Assembly: GCF_027579695.1 (NCBI RefSeq)
Contig: NC_083583.1
Coordinates: forward strand, 25,749,099 to 25,813,098
Source of the DNA: Neoarius graeffei
Taxonomy: Eukaryota > Chordata > Actinopteri > Siluriformes > Ariidae
Direction of reading: 5' to 3'
Length of the DNA: 64,000 nucleotides
Below are positions 56,291 through 64,000 of the stretch, one piece after another. The notes under the pieces are model-generated. The model was not told where the DNA came from and made no database searches. It saw nothing but the letters and a program-made list of their open reading frames with translations. A program made the position numbers and the translations under genes. The first letter of the stretch is position 1. Each line of letters starts with the position of its first letter.

Positions 56291-56830
56291 ACACGGTGAT
56301 GATGTGGACGGCTCTGTGACAGCTGCTCCCGCCAATGCCACTCCGGGACCTCCCCCCACTGAACTATGGCAGGCCCCACTCTTCACTAAATGCGTCATTA
56401 ATTTCCGAAATCCAGGCCAATCAGTCCCCAGAATTATCAAGTGGGTAAGGCGAGGATTAACCGCCGCCTTTACTCTAAATTTTTCCCCTCGAAATAGAAT
56501 GTGGACCGACACTAAAGGGTAGTTGTGAACATCCCCGTGCACACATAACACCTTCAACAATTGTGCTCTTCCCAATGCCTCGTCTTGCACCAGGCTTTGG
56601 TGGATTGAAGTCTGATTACAGCCAGAGTCCACCAAAGCCCGATACGTATCCCCTTGGATACTCACCGGTATGCGATACACTCCGGCCCGATCGAGGGTGG
56701 TCCCTGGCGCGTCGGGGATCTGGACCACCGCACCCACCTCCATCGCCGAGCACTGATGCTGGAGGTGGCCTGGTTCCCCACAGCGCCAGCATACCGACCC
56801 AGGCTCTCTCTCTACACCGGTGTTCCGGAG
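56291..56830 (-). pseudogene. Gypsy nucleocapsid knuckle and protease
   Basis: A CCHC zinc knuckle, CWRCGEPGHLQHQC, is followed by an aspartic protease with YRALVDSGCNQTSI (active-site DSG) and LIILGTDWPGF. This frame is continuous into the integrase zinc-binding region but different from that of the gag region. The shift between gag and knuckle near 56950 is either decay or a programmed shift. Confidence 0.88.
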
Positions 56831-56949
56831 ATCACTCACCTGAGGGGGGGAAGACACAGACAAGGAAGTAGGAAACGGTAGGGCACCACGGGTGCAGTGG
56901 GCTGGCTGGGGTGGAGCCGGCCCCCGCCTCCAAGGTGGGGGAATGGGGC

Positions 56950-57730
56950 AAGGACAAGGAACAGAGGGAGAGGGAGGGAGAGAAAGAAGAGAGGGGAGAA
57001 GGGGAGACACGCTGTCCTGCCGTCGGAACGGCCGCCATATGGTCCTCCGCCAGCTCAATGGCCTGATCCAGCGACGCCGGGCGATGGCACTGGACCCACT
57101 CCGCTGTTTCTTCCAGAAGTCGGGCGATGAATTGTTCCAGCGCCACCAGATCGATGATTCCCTTGGCATCGCGGTTGTCGGCCCTCAGCCACCGCCGGCA
57201 GGAGTCCTGGAGTTGCTGGCCAAATGGGAACGGCCGGCCAACCTCCTCCAGGCGCAGCGCGCGGAAGCGCTGCCATTGTTGTTCTGGGGTGCGCCCCACG
57301 TGTTGGAGGACGGCCTTGCGGAGGTCCGCGTAGACCAGCCAGCTGTCAGCGGGGAGCTGTAGCGCAGCCAGCTGCGCCTCGCCCATTAGCAGAGGGAGGA
57401 GGCGCGCCGCACGCTGTTCCACCGGCCAACCCCACGCCTCTGCTGCCTGCTCAAAAAGAGCGAGGAAGGCTTCGGGGTTATCATGCAGACCCATCTTCGT
57501 TAGGGTGAGGTGGGGAGGGTCTGCGGCAGTGGTGGACCCCGCCGACGTGAGCAGGTGCCGGAACGCCTGCCGATCTTCCTGTTGCGCCAGCACCAGGGCT
57601 TTGAATCGTTGTTCCTGCTCCTTCCGGAGGGCGATCAGCACCTGGTGCTGGCTCTGTTGGGCCGTGGCGAGGGCATGGACCAGGTCCTTGAAGGGGGAGG
57701 ACTCTATGTGGCCATTCCCTTCTGCACTCG
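56950..57730 (-). CDS. Gypsy gag with SCAN-like capsid domain
   Basis: Open from the primer-binding side. A coiled-coil-like N-terminal stretch (ATAQQSQHQVLIALRKEQEQ) precedes a capsid domain with NPEAFLALFEQAAEAWGW, GEAQLAALQLP, and then QRFRALRLEEVGRPFPFGQQ, CRRWLRADNRDAKGIIDLV and ALEQFIARLLEETAEWVQ. The last three blocks line up with the SCAN domain of vertebrate zinc-finger proteins (F.E..GRP..., WL.P, EQF, WV). Published work derives SCAN from the gag of Gmr1-like gypsy elements, and this gag fits that. No clear ATG was identified, and the frame also runs back through the LTR. Confidence 0.82.
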
Positions 57731-57731
57731 T

Positions 57732-57749
57732 TCCCGGGTTTCGGCACCA
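57732..57749 (-). promoter_or_regulatory. Primer-binding site, tRNA-Phe type
   Basis: On the plus strand TCCCGGGTTTCGGCACCA equals the 3' 18 bases of eukaryotic tRNA-Phe including CCA. The element strand therefore carries the complementary primer site. It is one base from the 5' LTR edge (57751). Confidence 0.88.
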
Positions 57750-57750
57750 C

Positions 57751-58060
57751 TGTGGTATCTGACCAGGTGGGTGGAGCACAGAAGCACAGCAGGCTAGAAC
57801 TGAGGTCACAAAAACTCTTTTTATTACTTGCTTTTCAGCTTTCCACACTCTCCCAGCCACACACGCACACACAAGTGTTCTGGTTGGGGAGAGAGCTCCC
57901 TTTCTATGCTCTCTCTCTCTCCTTTTAAAGGGCGCGGTCACTGGGGAAGACACACAAAACACAGGTTAATTCCCATCAGGTGCAATGATTCCACCATTTA
58001 CCTTCCCTGACTCCGCCCTCCATTCACAGACCAACGCTTGGCCATGCCCCTGCTGCCACA
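57751..58060 (-). repeat. 5' LTR
   Basis: 310 bp with the same TG...CA borders as the 3' LTR. A TTTAAAAGG word on the minus strand near 57925 may be the TATA region, and AATAAA is near 57819. Confidence 0.93.
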
Positions 58061-58065
58061 CTTGG

Positions 58066-59130
58066 CAATAAAGATTCTATTCTACAATAAATGGCATGAA
58101 CAAGCTGTGAAAGTTTCTAAAGAAAGCCGTCATTCACAATGTCCTCATGATAGAGTGAACGACACTAAGGTCATTCACTTGGTGTGGCTCAAAGCTCCTG
58201 GTATAAAAAATAATACTGAACACCACGTGAGGAAGGTTTTTGACCGCTAAGTCAGAAACTGTGGGCTCACAAGGCAAACCACAAGGCTAACCAAACACCT
58301 ACATAGACACACACCAAACATCCAGCAATGACCTTGTGGAGCAGGGAAGGTTACAAACTGGAACAAACACATATAACATTATATATAAGAAGAGCCAGTA
58401 GAGTAATTGTTTTACTCAACACAGCATACTTAATGCTTATATTACACATATAATATGAAAATATTTCTACAGTGACATTTATACAACGTAGAGATAAAAA
58501 AAAAATAAAGGCTTTGCTGAAATAGAGAACATATGTTTTATATACAGTATTATTATTGTGATTTCTGATATTATTGTGCATTTATTGTATTTTTTAAAAT
58601 GCTACCTTATAGTTGTATTGGTATTGGCAGTTCTGTTCATGTTTTATAAATTTGCATGAAATTATCATCTTATGCGACAGCCTAATGCAAGAAGAACATG
58701 TGATGCTGCTTGTAATTTATCCAGAATAAGAAAGCTTATTTTATTCTGAGTGGCACATACAGTAAAAAAAAAGAAAAAAGCTCCCTCCGACCAAATGGAG
58801 TGCAGAATTAATGTGAATATTTTGATATTGCGTGACCACAATGACATTCTCATCCATGAACATCACGGTTTGACAGCACATGCTGACAATATGTATATTG
58901 TAATGTGTATGAAAATATGATCACAAATTTATATAGTTTTCATTACAACTGAGGTTCTATAATGGGTCAGGTTTGCAAAAGAGTCAGCCAAGTCAGCTAT
59001 TCATCTCAACAAGAAGTCCAAGTTAGCCTAATCTAAAGGTCCGAATGATTATAAAAGAACTGAAATCCCAGTTCTAAAATTGTCCTCTTGAGAACCTGTA
59101 AAGGACACAATCTACACCATAAAACAAAGA
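58066..59130. other. Intergenic, little recognised
   Basis: Directly right of the gypsy duplication the sequence reads CAATAAAGATTCTATTCTAC, a typical end of a fish retroposon, so the gypsy element probably landed in a repeat tail. The rest is AT-rich with no credible gene. Confidence 0.45.
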
Positions 59131-59248
59131 ATGAATAGGATAAATCTCCTCCCATGTGATCTTTGGAAACTGCTTGCTTCATCCAGCATGTGCAGGCATA
59201 CAGCTACTCTATTCCTGTTCGGACTGACGCCTGAGCTGCCTATTCCAG
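59131..59248 (+). CDS. Possible first exon (leader) of a lectin-like gene
   Basis: ATG at 59131, 39 codons plus one base, ending at donor CCAG/GTGGGT after 59248. The segment CRHTATLFLFGLTPELPIPG is mildly hydrophobic and could be part of a signal peptide, perhaps from the second methionine. The phase (one leftover G) fits the exon at 60974, which needs exactly one base. Supported only by splice phase and position. Confidence 0.35.
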
Positions 59249-60973
59249 GTGGGTGTGATTTCTTCATCCTCTATCATGATTTTGATAAGCCTGAGCTCTT
59301 GATTAAGGTTCGATTGTTTGTATTTTCAGGGCCTGGATTTTTCACAATAGTCCCAGTCATTTCTGTCTGGTGAGTTAAAATATTGACTGTCTTTGCTAAG
59401 AAGTGTTCAGGGATATTTGTACATCCTTTATCATTTATGAACATATCAAGTCCTAATATGTGTATTTGTAACTTACAAAGCTACCCATATACATTTAAAC
59501 CATGTAAATGCTGCTTCAGCTTCCAGATGAAGAGTAAAGAGAAAAACTAGAGACAATGATGTAAAAAAAAAACAAAAAAAAAAACAGGCATGTTCTGACA
59601 AACTGAACATGAGCATGCTCAAATCTGCCTTCCTGTCCACTAATCATAAAGAGATTACAAGAAACACATACTTCGTAGTTGATTCCGAAGATGGTGCCAC
59701 TTAATAATACAGATTAGTGGGGGGGAAAACAAGAGAACAAATTTACCACATTGAACATACTATACTTATTATATACTGTGATTTCTTACCCAGTGCTAGC
59801 CGACTTCAGTGGATCATCGTGCAGAAATGCTGTGGGTGTGGATATCACTGTGCCTCATGTGGCAAGGTAGTCTCTATATAACCTACTTAAACAAGCTAAT
59901 ACTGTTTGCCGACTGAATTATTTTGTTGCAGAGCTTACACAGGAAAACACGCACCTTTTTGATTTGACTAGATGAAAATATGAGATGTGTATAAGTTGGA
60001 ATATGTACCATAATTGTTCATACAAACTTGTTGATGTCTCTTATTTAGTGTATATACACTAAATCCTGTCTCCGATAGTTCCTCAACCTCAGCTACATCT
60101 TACGATTTCCAAATTGGACACAACTAGAGATGTGGATGGGTTTTTTTTTATATCAACTCACACAGTCATAATTTTTGCCTGTGCCAGACTGGGATCTTTT
60201 CTAATAAAAGTTGTTGTTTGAGGATGTATGGATAAATGCTCTAAATGTGTCACATGGCATGCTGGACATTCATATTAATGACTATTGGCTTTGTTTATTG
60301 CGAAAACATCATATCACTTTTTTGTTGCGTCCTATGGGATCTGACTGCTGATACAGACCTCTAGTCTTAACTAGACGCCTTGAGCCATTCTTGGCAAGCC
60401 TGACAAAACATGAATAAGAAATGAATACTTTTCAGTACTGTACAAACGTCTTGTGCACTATTTCTTTATACAAATTTTGTCTTAGGTGTTTATTTTATGT
60501 CTTCTGCGTTGCTGTCAGGACAAAAGGACAGAACATTTCCAAGTGTTCCAAATGTTTATTTTCCAACAAATTTAATGTTACAGGAAAATGTTTAAAAAAA
60601 AAAGCAAAAGACAGACCATAGCAGAGGCTGTCTGGAATTACCTGCTGAAATGGAAGCATGGGTCAAAGTCTACAGAAGGATTTTAGCAGATTTTTCAAGA
60701 TGCTTGGACAAACCAAGTATACAATGCATACAATGTGGCTAGGAGAACTGATGCAGCTTTAAAGGCAAAGATTGGCCATGACATATTGATTTGGCTTAGT
60801 TTTTCATTGTTTATTATTCTTTATATTAAACTTTTATGTACAAGTGTTTAATGGATATATAGAAGTTTTACCAAAAAACTGGCCTTAATTAATGATGCAT
60901 CATGCCATAAAATGTACTTTCCTCATTTAAAATGTTAACAGATTCATATTTAGCATATACCCAACTCATGCAG
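59249..60973 (+). other. Putative intron of the lectin-like gene
   Basis: AT-rich. Near 60436, CAGTACTGTACAAACGTCTTG resembles the end of the Tc1-type remnant at 4363. No other feature is convincing. Confidence 0.4.
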
Positions 60974-61345
60974 GAACAAGTGGCTTCATGATCCACAACA
61001 ACATGGAAAGCCTGTGCCTTGAGGACTCCCTCAGAGATGGTGGAGTTCAGTTAAAGAGATGTAGTGTGAACTCAGAGCTCCAGCAGTGGGTCTGGACTGA
61101 GCGGCTGTTCCTCATGAATGTACACACACAAAGGTGCCTGTCTGCCTTCCCCACGAACCCAATCCAAACTCTTGACTGTAATGGTGAGGAAGATCTGCAG
61201 TGGCAGTGTATGAACCACAGGCTCATCAGCCTGAGTTATTCCCTGGAGCTAGGTGTGCACAGAGGAAGCTTGGCTCTAATCAACACAGGGAAAAGCACCA
61301 GGTGGAAGTCTCTGGATCAAGGAGACATCTGTCAGGAGAAGCTGA
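60974..61345 (+). CDS. Cysteine-rich (ricin-B-type) lectin domain exon, mannose-receptor-family-like
   Basis: Acceptor CATGCAG at 60967-60973; donor GTGAGT after 61345. Encodes about 124 residues: GTSGFMIHNNMESLCLEDSL, LKRCSVNSELQQWVW, LFLMNVHTQRCLSAF, QTLDCNGEEDLQWQC, and lastly STRWKSLDQGDICQE. Six cysteines and the QQWVW/LQWQC pair match the N-terminal cysteine-rich domain of mannose-receptor family proteins (MRC1, PLA2R1, LY75, MRC2), where it is followed by a fibronectin-II domain. No such exon is seen up to 64000; it would lie beyond the Tc1 nest or outside the window. A smaller lectin lacking those domains is the alternative. Confidence 0.65.
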
Positions 61346-62134
61346 GTGAGTCCCAGATATGACACTGTGACATATTGGTAGGCCAAAGTGATACAGATAA
61401 TATTAGATGTAAATATAAAAAAGTCATGCACTGTTAATAAGAGGCTGGATGAAATCAAAATACATATATCATCCATATCATATCCATATAGAAGTTTGTA
61501 CAAGACCATACAATAATACATGAGAACAGGTACATTAATGTAAACCTTGCAGCTGGCACTACAATCAGAGCCATATGGTTCTATAAGTAATTAACCAACA
61601 CTTTCTGACCAATCAGAATCAAGTATGTAACAGCACTGTAGTATACATATACAGTATGATATATGCTGCCCGGCCCAAAAAAAAAAAAAAAGTAGCACGC
61701 TCTAATATTTCACTGGACCGCCTTTAGTCTTGATTATGGCACTCACTCATTGTGGCATTGTTTCAACATCCTTATGCAATGTCACAACATCTTTTTCCAT
61801 CCAGAATTGCTTCACCAAACTTTTAAGTGATCTCTGATCTCCACATTTCTTCCATGAAGTTCACGGTTCACCGCTATCCTGTCAGGTTCTAATAATGTGT
61901 TGGACAGTTCTTCACCCAATTCCAGTGATATCAGCATCTACTTACAGTGGTGCTTGAAAGTTTGTGAACCCTTTAGAATTTTCTATATTTCTGCATAAAT
62001 ATGACCTAAAACATCATCAGATTTTCACACAAGTCCTAAAAGTAGATAAAGAGAACCTAATTAAACAAATGAGACAAAAAAATTATACTTGGTCATTTAT
62101 TTATTGAGGAAAATGATTAAATATTACATATCTG

Positions 62135-62505
62135 GGCGGCACGGTGGTGTAGTGGTTAGCGCTGTCGCCTCACAGCAAGAAGGTCCTGGGTTCGAGCCCC
62201 GGGGCCGGCGAGGGCCTTTCTGTGTGGAGTTTGCATGTTCTCCCCGTGTCCGCGTGGGTTTCCTCCGGGTGCTCCGGTTTCCCCCACAGTCCAAAGACAT
62301 GCAGGTTAGGTTGACTGGTGACTCTAAATTGACCGTAGGTGTGAATGTGAGTGTGAATGGTTGTCTGTGTCTATGTGTCAGCCCTGTGATGACCTGGCGA
62401 CTTGTCCAGGGTGTACCCCGCCTTTCGCCCATAGTCAGCTGGGATAGGCTCCAGCTTGCCTGCGACCCTGTAGAAGGATAAAGCAGCTAGAGATAATGAG
62501 ATGAG
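62135..62505 (+). mobile_element. tRNA-derived SINE in Tc1
   Basis: Full-length main-family SINE. The 12-bp duplication ATTACATATCTG (62123-62134 and 62506-62517) is exact and consists of Tc1 sequence, dating the SINE after the Tc1. Confidence 0.94.
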
Positions 62506-62539
62506 ATTACATATCTGTGACTGGCAAAAGTATGTGAAC

Positions 62540-63566
62540 CTTTGCTTTCAGTATCTGGTGTGACCCCCTTGTGCAGCAATAACTGCAACTAAACATTTCT
62601 GGTAACTGTTGATCAGTCCTGCACACCGGCTTGGAGGAATTTTAGCCCATTCCTCCGTACAGAACAGCTTAAACTCTGGGATGTTGATGGGTTTCCTCAC
62701 ATGAACTGCTCGCTTCAGGTCCACAACATTTTGATTGGATTAAGGTCAGGACTTTGACTTGGCCATTCCAAAACATTAACTTTATTCTTCTTTAACTACT
62801 CTTTGGTAGAACGACTTGTGTGCTTAGGGTCGTTGTCTTGCTGCATGATCCACCTTCTCTTGAGATTCTGTTCATGAACAGATGTCCTGACATTTTCCTT
62901 TAGAATTCGCTGGTATAATTCAGAATTCATTGTTCCGTCAGTGATGGCAAGCCATCCTGGCCCAGATGCAGCAAAACAGGCCCAACCCATGATACTACAT
63001 CCACCATGTTTGACATATGGGATAAGGTTCTTAAGCTGGAATGCAGTGTTTTCCTTTCTTCAAACATAACACTTCACATTTAAACCAAAAAGTTCTATTT
63101 TGGTCTCATCCATCCACAAAACATTTTTCCAATAGCCTTCTGGCTCGTCCACATGATCTTTAGCAAACTGCAGACGAGCAGCAATGTTCTTTTTGAGGAG
63201 CAGTGGCTTTCTCCTTGCAACCCTGCCATGCACACCATTGTTGTTCAGTGTTATCCTGATGGTGGACTCATGAACATTAACATTAGTCCATGTGAGAAAG
63301 GCCTTCAGTTGCTTAGAAGTTATCCTGGGGTCCTTTGTCACCTTGCCGACTATTACGCGCCTTGCTCTTGGAGTGATCTTTGTTGGTCAACCACTCCTGG
63401 GGAGGAGAACAATGGTCTTGAATTTCCTCCCTTTGTACACAATCTGTCTGACTGTGGATTGGTGGAGTCCAAACTCTTTTGAGATGGTTTTGTAACCTTT
63501 TCCAGCCTGATGAGCATCAACAACACTTTTTCTGAGGTCCTCAGAAATCTCCTTTGTTCGTGCCAT
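62540..63566 (-). pseudogene. Tc1 transposase pseudogene
   Basis: Starts at the methionine at 63566 (MARTKEISEDLRKS). HTH region, then ARRKPLLLKKNIAARLQF and VLWMDETKIELFGLN with the first catalytic Asp. QQDNDPKHTSRSTKE carries the second, and the C-terminal region runs out near 62540. Stops and frameshifts near 63387, 63060 and 62796 break it. It is the same family as the transposase pieces at 521-3659 and shows what the LINE interrupted there. Confidence 0.88.
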
Positions 63567-64000
63567 GATACACTTCCACAAACATGTGTTGTGAAGATCA
63601 GACTTTGATAGATCCCTGTTCTTTAAATAAAACAGGGTGCCCACTCACACCTGATTGGCATCCCATTGATCGAAAACACCTGACTCTAATTTCACTTTCA
63701 AATTAACTGCTAATCCTAGAGGTTCACATACTTTTGCCACTCACAGATATGTAATATTGAATCATTTTCCTCAATAAATAAATGACCACCTATAATGTTT
63801 TTGTCTCATTTGTTTAACTGGGTTCTCTTTATCTACTTTTAGGACTTGTGTGAAAATCTGATGATGTTTTAGGTCATATTTATGCAGAAATATAGAAAAG
63901 TCTAAAGGGTTCACAAACTTTCAAGCACCACTGTAGTTGCTTTCTTTGCTTGAAGCAAGCCAATAACTTGACCCTTTTAAAACACAGTAAAAAATTTTCC

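Larger units (their letters stand above)
53150..58060 (-). mobile_element. Ty3/gypsy LTR retrotransposon, IN-before-RT (Gmr1-like) type
   Basis: Two LTRs (57751-58060 is the 5' LTR, 53150-53460 the 3' LTR) of 310 and 311 bp, both TG...CA and about 95% alike. A 5-bp target duplication, CTTGG, lies at 53145-53149 and 58061-58065. On the minus strand the order is gag, zinc knuckle, protease, integrase, reverse transcriptase, RNase H. The integrase-before-RT order is the Ty1/copia arrangement, described in the gypsy lineage for Gmr1-like elements of deuterostomes. Several frameshifts and stops make the copy inactive. No envelope gene. Confidence 0.93.
61945..63933 (-). mobile_element. Tc1-like transposon, same family as 301-4027
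   Basis: Inverted ends CAGTGGTGCTTGAAAGTTTG (61945) and its complement (to 63933), flanked by TA at 61943-61944 and 63934-63935. A SINE lies inside near the left arm (62135-62505). Without it the element is about 1.6 kb. Confidence 0.92.
61665..64000 (-). mobile_element. Remnant of another Tc1 family, host of a Tc1 insertion
   Basis: Bases 61680-61943, read on the minus strand, give the broken C-terminal end of a Tc1 transposase. Bases 63936-64000 give a HTH-region start (KGQVIGLLQAKK-like). Between them sits the complete Tc1 at 61945-63933. The host is internally short and full of stops; its other end lies outside the window. Confidence 0.6.

Noticed and set aside
56891..57508. Plus-strand frames of up to 156 codons across the gag region
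   Set aside because: GC-rich antisense of the gypsy gag; no domain is recognisable and the minus strand explains the region.
57732..57749. Fragment of a tRNA-Phe gene
   Set aside because: Only the last 18 bases including the untemplated CCA are present, exactly beside an LTR; it is a primer-binding site.
59797..59869. Possible Cys-rich exon (QKCCGCGYHCASCGK) between the leader and the lectin exon
   Set aside because: It has acceptor- and donor-like edges, but its phase does not join to the exon at 60974 and the Cys-rich reading is in a different frame from the leader exon.

Overview
The window is animal genomic DNA, almost certainly from a ray-finned fish (teleost). Coding sequence is split by GT-AG introns. 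Repeats dominate: tRNA-derived SINEs, several Tc1, hAT, Harbinger-like and Kolobok-like DNA transposons, a LINE and a Ty3/gypsy element. The two recognisable host genes, RLBP1 and ABHD2, are also convergent neighbours in other vertebrates. I cannot name the species. No RNA gene, CRISPR array or bacterial feature is present.

Layout. 1-5467 is the last intron of RLBP1 (retinaldehyde-binding protein, + strand). It is filled by a Tc1 split by a LINE that is itself split by a SINE. The last RLBP1 coding exon is 5468-5614. 6.4-11.4 kb is intergenic: a broken hAT transposase gene with a second terminal-inverted-repeat element inside it, then a LINE 3' end. ABHD2 (- strand) occupies about 11.4-41.1 kb. 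Its nine coding exons, 39276 down to 15477, join in phase into a complete 433-residue alpha/beta-hydrolase. A long 3' UTR is inferred at 11.4-15.5 kb and a 5' UTR exon plus promoter near 41 kb. Its introns carry at least ten mobile elements, many with exact ends and target duplications.

41.9-58.1 kb is intergenic and almost wholly repetitive. It holds a terminal-repeat element full of a short repeated motif, a hAT piece split by a Tc1 with an uninterrupted 337-codon transposase, a Kolobok-like element with a THAP domain, a 1.24 kb minisatellite, a unit encoding an unrecognised membrane/coiled-coil protein, and a complete but dead Ty3/gypsy retrotransposon (53150-58060). That retrotransposon has integrase before reverse transcriptase, a SCAN-like gag and a tRNA-Phe primer site.

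59.1-61.3 kb probably holds the first exons of a lectin gene related to the mannose-receptor family. The window ends in a three-level nest: a SINE in a Tc1 in another Tc1.

The strongest leads are the gypsy element's gene order, the intact Tc1 transposase with two residues missing between its second and third catalytic acids, two THAP/TTAA elements, the orphan membrane protein at 52.4 kb, and a GC-AG intron in ABHD2. The window is otherwise a transposon-rich stretch of fish genome, and I found no wholly new system that the sequence alone can prove.
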